64,000 bases of DNA from Ornithinibacillus bavariensis (GTDB taxonomy: Bacteria > Bacillota > Bacilli > Bacillales > Amphibacillaceae), in the NCBI RefSeq assembly GCF_050433565.1, contig NZ_JBNPWZ010000002.1:310001-374000 (forward strand), in the 5' to 3' direction. A program made the translations under genes and the position numbers. Numbering within the stretch: position 1 is the first letter of the stretch; each line of letters starts with the position of its first letter. Below, piece after piece: positions 53,758 through 62,572 of this stretch. The notes under the pieces are model-generated. The model was not told the origin of the DNA, ran no database searches, and worked only from the letters and a program-made list of their open reading frames with translations.

Positions 53758-54618
53758 TCATTTATAATTTTTATTTAAAAAGAATAGTGCAAGTGTTCCA
53801 GGACCGGAGTGAGCACCGATCGCTGAACCGACAAATTCGATAACAAATTCTTTTACACCGAACTTCTCTTTAATCATGTCTGCAAGCTTTTCAGCACGCT
53901 CTAAATCATCACCATGGCTAATTCCAATAACTTGGTTTTCAAAATCTCCGCCACGTTCCTCCATGATTTCAATCATACGTCCTAATAATTTCTTTGACCC
54001 TCGCATTTTTTCTAGTGGAATTAATTTTCCTTTTTCGACATGGAGGATTGGTTTAATATTCAATAAAGAACCAACAAATGCAGCTGTTTTACTTACTCTA
54101 CCACCACGATATAGATATTCTAAATCATCCACAGTAAAGATATGCTCCATATTTACTGAGTGGTTTTTTACTTCTTCGATAATTTCCGCAGCTGATTTTC
54201 CATCCTGCGCCATTTTAGCAGCATGAAGTACCACAAGTCCATAGCCGATGGAAGCACATTTGGTATCAATTACGTGGATATCTGCATCTGGATATTCTTC
54301 CTTTACTTCTGACTCCATCATTTTTGCTGTTTGATATGTACCAGATAACTCAGATGAAAAAGCCAAATAAATCAATGTTTGTTTAGACTCTGCATAAGAG
54401 GTGAAAATAGATTTAAACGTCTGTGGCGAAACCTGCGATGTCTTTGGTGACTTACCAACACGCATTGCATCAAAAACATTCTTAGGCGAAATCGTAATAC
54501 CGTCTTCATAATCCTTGTCATCCAGATGAACAGTTAGTGAGACCATTTCCATGTCATATTTCGTGAAGTATTCCTTTGTAAGATCACTTGCCGAATCTGC
54601 CATAATTTTAATACTCAT
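53758..54618 (-). CDS. yitS: DegV-family fatty-acid-binding protein
   Basis: The 286-residue protein has the DegV pattern: IMADSASDLTKEY at the N-terminus, TSQVSPQTF, and GTYQTAKMM with a serine-rich fatty-acid pocket (FSSELSGTY). FakB-type DegV proteins hold acyl chains for FakA kinase. It sits beside yitT as yitS does in B. subtilis. The exact ligand is unknown. Confidence 0.9.
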   Translation of the reverse strand: MSIKIMADSASDLTKEYFTKYDMEMVSLTVHLDDKDYEDGITISPKNVFDAMRVGKSPKTSQVSPQTFKSIFTSYAESKQTLIYLAFSSELSGTYQTAKMMESEVKEEYPDADIHVIDTKCASIGYGLVVLHAAKMAQDGKSAAEIIEEVKNHSVNMEHIFTVDDLEYLYRGGRVSKTAAFVGSLLNIKPILHVEKGKLIPLEKMRGSKKLLGRMIEIMEERGGDFENQVIGISHGDDLERAEKLADMIKEKFGVKEFVIEFVGSAIGAHSGPGTLALFFLNKNYK

Positions 54619-54716
54619 CTTATCACCTTCATTCCCTATAAATAATTATATTAAGTTTAGTTTATAGCTATAATGAGATATAGTCAAAATAATTGCGATT
54701 CAAAAAGGAGACTGTT

Positions 54717-55559
54717 ATGTTTTTAATCGAAGCCAAACGAATTATAGTCGTTATTATAGGATCATTTTTAAATGCAATTTCCTTAAATTTCTTCCTTATT
54801 AGTGCCAATGTGTATGCAAGTGGATTTACAGGTACAGCTCAGTTAATTTCAAGTGTTTTTCTTGATTTTGTAGGGTTTCATATAACAACAGGAATTCTAT
54901 TATTTCTATTAAATATTCCAGTGTTCATCTTAGGTTGGTTTAAAGTTGGAAGGGGATTTACTGTATATAGCATTATTTCTGTTATATGTTCATCCATATT
55001 CCTGCAATTTTTACCGGTAATGCAACTTTCTAATGACATTATTTTAAATGCTGTCTTCGGTGGATTAGTTGCGGGGATCAGTGTTGGTATTACATTGAAG
55101 GTAGGAGCATCGACAGGAGGGATGGATATTGTCGCGATGGTTCTATCGCGTATGAAAGATAAACCTATTGGTATTTATATAATTTCCTTAAATGCAGTGA
55201 TTATTGCACTGGCAGGGATTCTTTATGAACCAGAAAATGCACTCTATACGATGGTAGCGTTATATGTAACAACCCGTGTCATTGATACCATCCATACTCG
55301 TTATAACAAGCTTACTGTCATGATTGTGACACAAAAGGCAAAAGAACTGCAGAAAGCTATTCAAAGCAAAATGGTTCGAGGGATAACTATTCTACCTGCT
55401 GTAGGTGCCTATACAAATCAAGAGAAAAATATGCTGTACCTCGTCATTACTCGCTATGAATTATATGACTTAGAAAAAATAATTAAGGAAAATGATTCAT
55501 CGGCTTTTGTAAATATCGTGCAAACAACAGGTGTATTTGGTACCTTTAGAAAAGAGTAG
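54717..55559 (+). CDS. yitT: YitT-family membrane protein (DUF161/DUF2179)
   Basis: The 280-residue protein has five membrane helices (about 7-165) and a C-terminal soluble DUF2179 domain (about 190-275, TVMIVTQKAKELQKAIQS, RGITILPAVGAY). Family role unresolved. ATG 54717 has AAGGAG 7 bases upstream; the longer frame to 54693 is unsupported. The gene lies next to yitS and ahead of a lipoprotein gene. Confidence 0.9.
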   Translation: MFLIEAKRIIVVIIGSFLNAISLNFFLISANVYASGFTGTAQLISSVFLDFVGFHITTGILLFLLNIPVFILGWFKVGRGFTVYSIISVICSSIFLQFLPVMQLSNDIILNAVFGGLVAGISVGITLKVGASTGGMDIVAMVLSRMKDKPIGIYIISLNAVIIALAGILYEPENALYTMVALYVTTRVIDTIHTRYNKLTVMIVTQKAKELQKAIQSKMVRGITILPAVGAYTNQEKNMLYLVITRYELYDLEKIIKENDSSAFVNIVQTTGVFGTFRKE

Positions 55560-55567
55560 GGGATGTC

Positions 55568-55981
55568 ATGAAGAAGAAAATAATAATATTATTTAGTGTG
55601 TTTCTCATCCTAGTAGGATGTGGGAGAGAGGCAGAGGAGGAGCAACAAGTAGAGCAGGTAACGACTTATGCGAAATTTCAAAGTTTAGATATTCAGATAG
55701 ACAAGAATCAAATCATAATTACAGGTGAAGCGGATGCATCGGATAATAAATTTTATTACTCTGTAGTTCAAGCTGAAAAGGAAATTGGTAGAGAAAAGGA
55801 AGTACGAGTAGATAAGACATGGGGTAAATTTATTATTGAGATTCCGATTATGAAAGAAATGATTAACTTAGATGAGGTAGTTATTGTTAATCTGTATACT
55901 CGAAGTTCTAAAGGTGAGATTATTAATCCTAATTATGTTCCTATAGACCTACAGATGGAAATGTCTGAGGAGAGTGAATAA
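55568..55981 (+). CDS. Small lipoprotein of unknown function
   Basis: The 137-residue protein has a lipoprotein signal MKKKIIILFSVFLILVGC (lipidated Cys 18), an acidic linker (REAEEEQQVEQ), and a beta-rich domain of about 100 residues (FQSLDIQIDKNQIIITGEAD). It begins nine bases after yitT and probably shares its transcript. In B. subtilis the corresponding spot holds ipi; this protein is longer and the link is not supported by sequence. Confidence 0.75.
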   Translation: MKKKIIILFSVFLILVGCGREAEEEQQVEQVTTYAKFQSLDIQIDKNQIIITGEADASDNKFYYSVVQAEKEIGREKEVRVDKTWGKFIIEIPIMKEMINLDEVVIVNLYTRSSKGEIINPNYVPIDLQMEMSEESE

Positions 55982-56014
55982 AAAAGCTTGCAGGAGAATT
56001 TCTCTGCAAGCTTA
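55981..56014. terminator. Terminator after the lipoprotein gene
   Basis: AAGCTTGCAG pairs with CTGCAAGCTT around a 10-base loop, overlapping the stop region. Confidence 0.85.
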
Positions 56015-56039
56015 CTTTAACCTTTAAAAGCCTAATCAA

Positions 56040-56303
56040 TCAGTATCCATGCTTTTCAAATACTTCTTTAACCCGTGGACTAACATCATCCCATTCGGCA
56101 TCAAAGCTTTTGTTTACAGTAATAAAATTCTGATAACCGAAGACATTATCAACCCCTTCGAGTTTCATCAGGTCATTCATAATTTCGTGCTCGCTAATTG
56201 TACCTGGCATTACTGAAATACTATTAGTCCCTTCGAAAATTAGCTTATCAGTTGTAAATTTTATTGCATTAGGATTTGGCGTAGCTTCAGCTCGAACTCC
56301 CAT
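56040..56303 (-). CDS. NifU N-terminal-domain protein (Nfu_N)
   Basis: The 87-residue protein begins MGVRAEATPNPNAIKFTTDK, the Nfu N-terminal signature, and lacks the CxxC scaffold domain. Such stand-alone proteins occur in bacilli; a role in iron-sulfur assembly or repair is inferred. I chose ATG 56303 after GGGAGG. Confidence 0.85.
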   Translation of the reverse strand: MGVRAEATPNPNAIKFTTDKLIFEGTNSISVMPGTISEHEIMNDLMKLEGVDNVFGYQNFITVNKSFDAEWDDVSPRVKEVFEKHGY

Positions 56304-56375
56304 TTCAATACCTCCCATAAGCGTGCTTTACCTCTATATTAGCAGAAAAGCACATAATTAAAAAGCCTTAAAGGA

Positions 56376-56410
56376 AAAGGTGTCCCAAGAATTTATCCTG
56401 GAACACCTTG
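56376..56410 (-). terminator. Hairpin downstream of the DUF3813 gene
   Basis: AAGGTGTCCC and GGAACACCTT form a 10-bp stem (one mismatch), and on the minus strand T-rich bases follow. It lies 110 bases after the stop of the DUF3813 gene. Confidence 0.6.
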
Positions 56411-56519
56411 TGAATGCTTGTTTCATCAGTAATCCCTTCTCATCCTTTGGAATGAATCAGCTATTACCATCACAAGCACTCTATTTTGAAAAAAGGAGTT
56501 ACCGCCATGCTAACGGAGG

Positions 56520-56711
56520 TTAGCTAAGCTTTTGCTGTTCAAGCTGATTTTGTAACTGCTGTAATTGTTGCTTCTCCTCAGGAGTTGCCTCATTCATAGC
56601 AGCTTGAATTGCGTTTTGTGCAGCTTGTTTATCTTGCTCATTCGTTCCAGTCATATTATTAGCAAATTGTGTAACAGCATCTTTAGCTTGTTGGAAAAGA
56701 TTGTTCGCCAT
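56520..56711 (-). CDS. DUF3813-like small protein
   Basis: The 63-residue helical protein is rich in Gln and Ala, starting MANNLFQQAKDAVTQFANNM and ending in a Gln-rich coil (EEKQQLQQLQNQLEQQ). It resembles DUF3813. It is coupled to the upstream small gene, whose stop overlaps its ribosome-binding site (AGGAGGATTTTAAC). Function unknown. Confidence 0.75.
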   Translation of the reverse strand: MANNLFQQAKDAVTQFANNMTGTNEQDKQAAQNAIQAAMNEATPEEKQQLQQLQNQLEQQKLS

Positions 56712-56712
56712 G

Positions 56713-56862
56713 TTAAAATCCTCCTACTGTATGATTATCTGCTTCTTCCCGTTTACGTTCTGCATCTGTGAAGTTCGAGCGATATGGGAATTTTTCATCA
56801 TGTTTTTTCACAGCATCAGTACTTAGTTGACTAAATCTTCTTGACTTACTCCCTTTGCCCAA
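56713..56862 (-). CDS. 49-residue basic protein started from TTG
   Basis: Direct translation gives 49 residues, GKGSKSRRFSQLSTDAVKKH onward, ending HTVGGF, from TTG 56862, eight bases after GGGAGG. The stop is inside the ribosome-binding site of the next gene (DUF3813), so the two are probably translated together. The composition is basic then acidic, with no membrane segment and no cysteine. It is shorter than usual gene-finder limits and uses a TTG start, so annotators may miss it. Confidence 0.7.
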   Translation of the reverse strand: MGKGSKSRRFSQLSTDAVKKHDEKFPYRSNFTDAERKREEADNHTVGGF

Positions 56863-56882
56863 GACGATTCCTCCCAACTAAA

Positions 56883-56910
56883 AAGTGAACGTTTTGTAAT
56901 CCGTTCACTT
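56883..56910 (-). terminator. Hairpin downstream of yitU
   Basis: AAGTGAACG pairs with CGTTCACTT around a 10-base loop and, on the minus strand, is followed by TTTTAG. It ends the yitU transcript or attenuates reading into the small genes. Confidence 0.8.
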
Positions 56911-56966
56911 GTAGTATGGAAAAATTCTAATCATAATATAGTAGGAAAAATTCGGCATGCAAGCCG

Positions 56967-57800
56967 TTACTTTACATTTGTTACGTTTAGTTTTAAATAT
57001 TCTTCTAGAAATAAACCAATTCCACTCTCTTCATTTGTAACGGTAACATGGTTTGCGATTGATTTTAGTGGATCGATTGCATTCCCCATGGCAACGCCGA
57101 CTCCTGCATAGTCAATCATTTCTAAATCATTATCTTCATCACCAAAAGCAATAATCCGTTCCTGTGGGATTTGAAAATAATGGGCAATTTTTTGAAGACC
57201 GACAGCCTTATTTATTCCTTTTTTTACAATCTCAATGATGTTCCATGGTGCACCCCATTTACGATGTTCGATGACCTCCGCGTGAAATTCATCAAGGTGT
57301 TTACGTAATGAGGAAATATGGTCTTCTTTAGGATGGATTAATAGGCTGGTTGGATCTTCTGTAAGCTTGCTCTTTATGCTTCCAATGATAAATGGAGAAT
57401 CATTGGATGCTTGATGAAAGATATCAATGATTTTTTGATCAAACTTATCTAAATAGACATTGTCCTGAACCTCAGCTACAACATTGTATGTGTCTAAATC
57501 ATAGCAGGTCTGTACAATATTTAATGCAGTTCGCCTTGGCATTGGATTATGCAGGACATCCCATTTTGTATCCGTTGGATGGTGAATTAATGCTCCATTA
57601 TAATTAACCATAGGAGTATTTAGACCGAGTTCTTTGTAATATTGTATACTTGCTCGATGTGGCCTTCCCGTAGCAATTACAACAATATGACCATCTTCCA
57701 TTGCCTTCATTAATATTTCCTTATTTTTGTTACTGATTTCTCTTTTATCAGTTAATAACGTTCCATCTAAGTCTAAAGCTATTAAATGTTGTTTACTCAT
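56967..57800 (-). CDS. yitU: YitU, HAD-family Cof-type phosphatase
   Basis: The 277-residue protein has HAD motif I DLDGTLLTD (9-17), motif II (VIATGRPH), and motif IV GDEDNDLEMI. B. subtilis YitU dephosphorylates the pyrimidine intermediate of riboflavin synthesis; this role is inferred from the ortholog. GAGGTGAGG precedes the ATG. Confidence 0.9.
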   Translation of the reverse strand: MSKQHLIALDLDGTLLTDKREISNKNKEILMKAMEDGHIVVIATGRPHRASIQYYKELGLNTPMVNYNGALIHHPTDTKWDVLHNPMPRRTALNIVQTCYDLDTYNVVAEVQDNVYLDKFDQKIIDIFHQASNDSPFIIGSIKSKLTEDPTSLLIHPKEDHISSLRKHLDEFHAEVIEHRKWGAPWNIIEIVKKGINKAVGLQKIAHYFQIPQERIIAFGDEDNDLEMIDYAGVGVAMGNAIDPLKSIANHVTVTNEESGIGLFLEEYLKLNVTNVK

Positions 57801-57963
57801 TTTTCCTCACCTCATTTAAATCCTAGTGTATTCATGTTTTCAACATCTGTAAAGCATAAGGTAATAAATTTTCCGTAAAATATCGGTTAAATTAGTTTAA
57901 CATTTACATGAAAGATACTATCATAGAAGTATTACAAAATATTGGATGAGAGGATTTTTGCGA

Positions 57964-58722
57964 ATGATTGGAATATTGAAGCAGAATGTTGGTGAAATAC
58001 CAAGCTTAGTTGTTGTTGATTCAGAGAAGCAACATTCTGCGTTGCCGGCTGTTGTTTATTATCATGGAATCACAAGTGCAAAGGAGCATAATTTGCCACT
58101 TGCTTTTTTACTTGCAGAGAAGGGGTATCGTGTCATCTTGCCTGATAGTCTATATCATGGAGAAAGACAAACAAATGAAATTCCTGATGTACGTTATTAC
58201 TTATTTAACATTGTTATACAAAATATTAAAGAGCTTAATGAGATAAAGAATGATTTAGAAAAACAAAACCTGTTATTAGATGGAAGAATCGGTGTTGCAG
58301 GTACGAGCATGGGTGGGATAACAACAGCATCTGCTTTAACACAATATCCTTGGATAAAAGCTGCCGCAGTTCTCATGGGCTCTCCCAAAATCACGACTTT
58401 TGCTAGAGAATTAGTAGATGTTTATGTTGAATCAGGCGAGCTTCCTTTATCAGAACAAGAAGTAAAAGAGCTATATGATCTATTATTTACATACGATTTG
58501 TCAGAGCAAAAAGAAAAATTGAAGGATCGTCCTTTATTATTTTGGCATGGCGATCACGATCAAACCGTTCCATTTGACCATTCCTATTCCTTCTATCAAC
58601 AGGTGAAAGATCACTATACAAATGAGGAAAATTTGAAATTTTTAAGGGAAAAAAATCGTGATCATAAAGTGAGCAGGTTCGCTATATTAGAAACGGTTAA
58701 ATGGTTTGATTCACATCTGTAA
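57964..58722 (+). CDS. yitV: YitV, alpha/beta-hydrolase
   Basis: The 252-residue protein has the nucleophile elbow GTSMGG (Ser 115), the Asp in WHGDHDQTVP and the His in NRDHKVSRF. It is close in length to YitV, an esterase-like member. I chose ATG 57964, matching the family N-terminus; an upstream ATG at 57946 overlaps the GAGAGG ribosome-binding site. Confidence 0.88.
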   Translation: MIGILKQNVGEIPSLVVVDSEKQHSALPAVVYYHGITSAKEHNLPLAFLLAEKGYRVILPDSLYHGERQTNEIPDVRYYLFNIVIQNIKELNEIKNDLEKQNLLLDGRIGVAGTSMGGITTASALTQYPWIKAAAVLMGSPKITTFARELVDVYVESGELPLSEQEVKELYDLLFTYDLSEQKEKLKDRPLLFWHGDHDQTVPFDHSYSFYQQVKDHYTNEENLKFLREKNRDHKVSRFAILETVKWFDSHL

Positions 58723-58790
58723 CTAAATTTATTTAAAAAACAATGGAAATATGTTTAAATGAAAATATGATGATAGGAGGAGGGAAAACC

Positions 58791-59102
58791 ATGGATGAAG
58801 CTTTAAAAGAAAATCTCATGGGGGCTCTTGAAAATGTAATTGACCCAGAGCTAGGAATTGACATTGTTAACCTTGGCTTAATATATGATGTAGATTTGGA
58901 TGATGAGGGTATTTGCACAGTTACGATGACGCTTACTGCTATGGGATGCCCATTATCTGCACATATCGAAGCAGATATTCAACGTGCACTATATGATATT
59001 CCAGAGGTAAAGGAAACTAGAGTGAATATAGTTTGGGATCCACCTTGGGGCAAAGAAAGAATGTCACGTTATGCAAAAATTGCCTTAGGGATACCAGATT
59101 AA
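58791..59102 (+). CDS. yitW: YitW, MIP18/DUF59 protein (SufT-like)
   Basis: The 103-residue protein has the conserved DPELGIDIVNLGLIYDV stretch and the Cys in TAMGCPLSAHIE. DUF59 proteins help mature iron-sulfur enzymes. I chose ATG 58791 after GGAGGAGGG; the frame to 58743 is unsupported. It is 68 bases after yitV, as in B. subtilis. Confidence 0.93.
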   Translation: MDEALKENLMGALENVIDPELGIDIVNLGLIYDVDLDDEGICTVTMTLTAMGCPLSAHIEADIQRALYDIPEVKETRVNIVWDPPWGKERMSRYAKIALGIPD

Positions 59103-59133
59103 TTTATTAGTAAAGCAAAATAGTTATGAATAA

Positions 59134-59175
59134 AGGGACTGTAGCTACAATAATTTGTAGCTGCAGTCCCTTATT
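59134..59175. terminator. Bidirectional terminator between yitW and uppP
   Basis: AAGGGACTGTAGCTACA pairs with TGTAGCTGCAGTCCCTT around an 8-base loop. Confidence 0.9.
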
Positions 59176-59177
59176 AA

Positions 59178-59984
59178 TTAAAGAAAGAGTACAACTAGTG
59201 TACCGACAATGAAACAATAGAAAGCAAAATATTTTAATTTCCCTTTTGCCATGATGTTCATAAACCACTTAAGTGCAAAGTATGTAGCAATTATTGAGGA
59301 AATAAATGCTAATAAATATGGGATTGTATTAAAGTTTTCATCGCGAACTAAATCACCAATATCAAGAATACCGACTCCTAGGCTCACAGGTATATATAGC
59401 AAAAATGAAAAGCGTAAGGCTGTTTCCTGTTTCAATCCTAATAGCATTGCTCCTACAATGGTTGCACCAGAACGACTAATACCTGGCATTAGGGCAACAG
59501 ATTGTGCAAGGCCAATAATTAATGCATCCTTTAACCGAATCTGTTTGTCTCCCCTTTCTCCTTTTAAATTACGAATAGTCCATAACGCAATTCCGGTAAT
59601 TAGTAACGTAATTCCAACCACAAAGGATTTACTTAAATCACCAATTTTATCCTTTAGGAGGAGTCCAATAATCCCTGTTGGTATGGTTGCAATTATTAGC
59701 ATAATAATGAAGTGAAAATCAGATTTAGTATTAGGATCTCTCGAGATTATGTAACGAAATCCATTTTTGATTAATCGTATTATATCATTCCAATAAACTA
59801 GAATGACTGCAATTAGTGAACCGAAATTAACCAATATCTCAAAGGATAATCCATTTGCTTGTACACCAAGGATTTCCCTAGCTAATACAAGGTGGCCACT
59901 AGATGAGATAGGAATTGGTTCTGTAAATCCTTGTAGTAGTCCTAAGAAAATATATTTAATGAGCTCTAACAATTCTTGATTCAT
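59178..59984 (-). CDS. uppP: UppP (BacA), undecaprenyl-diphosphatase
   Basis: The 268-residue protein has seven to eight membrane helices and the two BacA motifs: QGFTEPIPISSSGHLV (residues 17-32) and PGISRSGATIVGAML. It removes a phosphate from undecaprenyl diphosphate at the outer face of the membrane to recycle the cell-wall lipid carrier and gives bacitracin tolerance. CAGGGGG precedes the ATG. Confidence 0.95.
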   Translation of the reverse strand: MNQELLELIKYIFLGLLQGFTEPIPISSSGHLVLAREILGVQANGLSFEILVNFGSLIAVILVYWNDIIRLIKNGFRYIISRDPNTKSDFHFIIMLIIATIPTGIIGLLLKDKIGDLSKSFVVGITLLITGIALWTIRNLKGERGDKQIRLKDALIIGLAQSVALMPGISRSGATIVGAMLLGLKQETALRFSFLLYIPVSLGVGILDIGDLVRDENFNTIPYLLAFISSIIATYFALKWFMNIMAKGKLKYFAFYCFIVGTLVVLFL

Positions 59985-60082
59985 AAAAATTATCCCCCTG
60001 ATACTAGATTGCTATTTATTTGTTTTTCTGTCACCTCTATCTAGGCGTGTGAATAGTCTATTATGTGAGGAGGTTGATAGAA

Positions 60083-60466
60083 ATGGCACAGGAAAAGAAT
60101 ATGTATGATGAATGTAAGACACATATCCACGCTTATGTGTTAGCACAATTACAAGATGGCACAAGATTTGATGGCATCATTACAGGCTTGGATGAGGATT
60201 ATGTATATTTTGCTATACCGTTAGAAAATGAAATGTCTGATCAAATAACTTCCCATGTACAAGAGCAACGTCAGTATGGCTATGGGTGGCATGGGTATGG
60301 TGGATTCGGTACACCTGGTTTCGGTTACCCAGCCTACGGTGGATTCGGTGCGCCTGGTTTTGGTTATCCTGCCTATGGTGGATTTTATGGTCCTAGGAGA
60401 AGGTTCAGACGACTCGTTTTACCTCTATCTGGACTTACTGGTATAAGCTTATTACCTTGGTATTAA
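60083..60466 (+). CDS. Gly/Tyr/Pro-rich repeat protein with N-terminal Sm-like segment
   Basis: The 127-residue protein has an N-terminal 60-residue part resembling an Sm-like beta fold (VLAQLQDGTRFDGIITGLDE), then a Gly/Tyr/Phe/Pro-rich tail with a 13-residue unit (GGFGTPGFGYPAY) twice and a third partial copy, then a basic stretch (GPRRRFRRL). The style resembles spore coat or spore surface proteins, but the function is inferred. GAGGAGG precedes ATG 60083; a longer frame from 60065 is less likely. Confidence 0.75.
   Translation: MAQEKNMYDECKTHIHAYVLAQLQDGTRFDGIITGLDEDYVYFAIPLENEMSDQITSHVQEQRQYGYGWHGYGGFGTPGFGYPAYGGFGAPGFGYPAYGGFYGPRRRFRRLVLPLSGLTGISLLPWY
60298..60389. repeat. 39-bp tandem repeats in the Gly/Tyr-rich gene
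   Basis: Two consecutive 39-base units (60298-60336, 60337-60375) and a partial third encode GGFGTPGFGYPAY, GGFGAPGFGYPAY and GGFYG. Copies differ mainly at third positions. Confidence 0.85.
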
Positions 60467-60475
60467 TTGAATGAA

Positions 60476-60535
60476 AAAGGGTCTGAGCCCTCTACTACAA
60501 AAAGGCTGTAGTAAGATGAGGGAATCAGACCCTAA
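60476..60535. terminator. Large composite hairpin between the Gly/Tyr-rich gene and yjzD
   Basis: AGGGTCTGA pairs with TCAGACCCT, inside it CCCTC with GAGGG and TACTACA with TGTAGTA. A T5 run on the minus strand makes it a terminator for yjzD; the plus side lacks a T-run. Confidence 0.8.
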
Positions 60536-60570
60536 TGGGACTTCCCTTTATGAGGAAATCTAATGTTATA

Positions 60571-60750
60571 TTATTGTTCTTTTTCTTCGCGTAATAAACC
60601 ATCACCCAAAATAAAAATAAAGATGGAGATAATAGCTGCTGCAATAAATGTAGCAACTAAATCAAGCGAAGCACCGGCCATACTAGATAATACGTATGAA
60701 AGCACAAAGGAAATTAAAATAGCCCAAAAAATTGAAGCAATATAGCGCAT
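60571..60750 (-). CDS. yjzD: YjzD-like membrane protein (DUF2929)
   Basis: Direct translation of the minus strand gives a 59-residue protein starting MRYIASIFWAILISFVLSYV, with two membrane helices and a charged tail (LREEKEQ). GAGGTG is six bases before the ATG. The pattern and the neighbours (yjaV-like, med, fabH) match YjzD. Its function is unknown. Confidence 0.8.
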   Translation of the reverse strand: MRYIASIFWAILISFVLSYVLSSMAGASLDLVATFIAAAIISIFIFILGDGLLREEKEQ

Positions 60751-60915
60751 ACATTACACCTCATTTTTTACATATCATTAATTCTTTATTAAGTTTACCA
60801 AATGAACACATAAATGGAAAGTATTTATTCATAGCGTTACATCGATAAGAATATTATTACGCTTTAAATAGCTCTAAACGTCTTGCTTAACTGTTTTTAT
60901 AAAGGAGGAACAGCA

Positions 60916-61530
60916 ATGGAGGTGTTGATTTATAATTGTTTTCATTGGATAGGTTTTCATTATGTTAATTTTTTGCTAGAACAGGGTGTAGAAGTAGTAG
61001 GTATGGATAATATTGATACAGATAAGAAAGAAAACCTGGCAATGTTCCTTGGAAGAAACAGTTTATTTCATTTAATGAATCCCCAAAGTAGCTTAACTAT
61101 TCCGATTGCAATTATAATAGGTAATAATCCAATCCCTAATCATATAACTGTGGACAAAGTTATAAGAATCACCAACAATATACAGTCTTTGAGAGAACAA
61201 GAAAATACGGTCACTATAAGTACACCGATACTATATGGGGAATGGATGGACATGACAGAGGAAGGTGTCATTTTGGACAATCGCACTGTACCTTTCAATT
61301 CCGAGGAATTTCGTTCCACTGCGATACATGTTAAAGAATTTATTCAAGCAACACTGCCTTTACTTGAGAAAACTTCCTCACAAGCCATGATAAAGGTATT
61401 TTCAAGAAAAGTTTTCCTTGACGATGCAGTAAAACTTGAAAATTCTCTTTACATTCGTGACAATATTCCTATAGAGAAGCGTATGAAGAAAATATTTGAG
61501 CATTATGAGCGTTATAAAGATCTATATTAA
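60916..61530 (+). CDS. YjaV-like protein (NAD-dependent epimerase-like fold)
   Basis: The 204-residue protein begins MEVLIYNCFHWIGFHYVNFL, a degenerate Rossmann start that lacks GxxGxxG, with a later segment GEWMDMTEEGVILDNRTV. It is near YjaV of B. subtilis in position (before med) and length. Function unknown. AAAGGAGG precedes ATG 60916. The next gene begins 25 bases after its stop. Confidence 0.75.
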   Translation: MEVLIYNCFHWIGFHYVNFLLEQGVEVVGMDNIDTDKKENLAMFLGRNSLFHLMNPQSSLTIPIAIIIGNNPIPNHITVDKVIRITNNIQSLREQENTVTISTPILYGEWMDMTEEGVILDNRTVPFNSEEFRSTAIHVKEFIQATLPLLEKTSSQAMIKVFSRKVFLDDAVKLENSLYIRDNIPIEKRMKKIFEHYERYKDLY

Positions 61531-61555
61531 CCGAAATTTGAATGGAGTGCCGGAC

Positions 61556-62515
61556 TTGAGGAGAATAATCAGTTTATCCTTCATAATTGCTGTTGGACTA
61601 CTTTTAAGTAGCTGTCAAGGGAGTGAGAACAAAGGTAATCTATATAAAGCAGGGATGATAGTAGAAGGTTCAATCGATGATAACCCATGGAATTCGAAAG
61701 GGTCTGATGGGTTATTAGCAGTTAAGAAAAAGTTTAAGGTTGAAATTGAAGTTATCGAAAATGTAAAAACAGAGGAAGAAATATCAAAGGCCGTTAGTGA
61801 ACTTGTTAATAATGGTGTTAACTTAATCTTTGGTCATAGTAGTACATATGGGGAATCCTTTTATGAACTTTCAAGGAATTTTAAAGATATACACTTTGTT
61901 TACTTTAATGGAAATTATTATAATTCTAATTTAACTAGTATGACTTTTAATTCAAATGCGATGGGTTTTTTTGCTGGAATGCTCGCTAGTGAAATGTCCT
62001 CCACAAATGAGGTTGGCATTATAGCTGCATATCAATGGCAACCAGAAATTGAAGGCTTCTATGAAGGAGTAAAATATCAGAATCCAAATACAAATGTCAA
62101 TATGGAATTTATCTATGACTGGAACGATAAAGAAGTTGCTATCAATGCCTACCAAAAGATGAAGGCTAAAGGTGTTGATGTTTTTTATCCAGCAGGTGAT
62201 GCCTTCAATGAGGATATCATTAAGCAAGCTAGTATAGATAATTTATATGCAATTGGCTTTGTAACGGATCAATTCAAGGTTGAACCTAATACTGTTTTAA
62301 CTAGTACTGTTCAGCATGTGGACCAGCTTTATTTACTTGCAGCGGATATGTTTAACAAAGGAAAATTACAAGGACAGATTATGTCTTTTGATTTTAAAGA
62401 TGATTATATTACTTTAGGGGAGTATAGTCCAAATGTACCAAAGTACTTTCAAACCAAATTGAATGAATCCATTGAACATTATCAAGAGACAGGCTTGCTA
62501 CCTAATCAATATTAA
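61556..62515 (+). CDS. med: Med-like lipoprotein (BMP family)
   Basis: The 319-residue protein has a lipoprotein signal (RRIISLSFIIAVGLLLSSC, Cys 20), then a BMP/PBP1-type binding fold: GMIVEGSIDDNPWNSKGSDG, NLIFGHSSTYGESFYE, FVTDQFKVEPNTVLTS. Med raises comK expression in B. subtilis and is about 317 residues, matching this length. I chose TTG 61556, eight bases after GGAG; it fits the signal peptide best. The comZ gene that normally follows med is absent. fabH begins 117 bases on. Confidence 0.85.
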   Translation: MRRIISLSFIIAVGLLLSSCQGSENKGNLYKAGMIVEGSIDDNPWNSKGSDGLLAVKKKFKVEIEVIENVKTEEEISKAVSELVNNGVNLIFGHSSTYGESFYELSRNFKDIHFVYFNGNYYNSNLTSMTFNSNAMGFFAGMLASEMSSTNEVGIIAAYQWQPEIEGFYEGVKYQNPNTNVNMEFIYDWNDKEVAINAYQKMKAKGVDVFYPAGDAFNEDIIKQASIDNLYAIGFVTDQFKVEPNTVLTSTVQHVDQLYLLAADMFNKGKLQGQIMSFDFKDDYITLGEYSPNVPKYFQTKLNESIEHYQETGLLPNQY

Positions 62516-62572
62516 AATGAATGGTGTTTGGAAATAGTCATGGGGAATTAACAGCTTGCAAGTCTTTCTTTT

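Noticed and set aside
56507..56524. Six-codon plus-strand frame after AAAGGAG (ATG CTA ACG GAG GTT AGC TAA)
   Set aside because: No downstream plus-strand gene exists for a leader peptide to control; it overlaps the 3' end of the DUF3813 gene.
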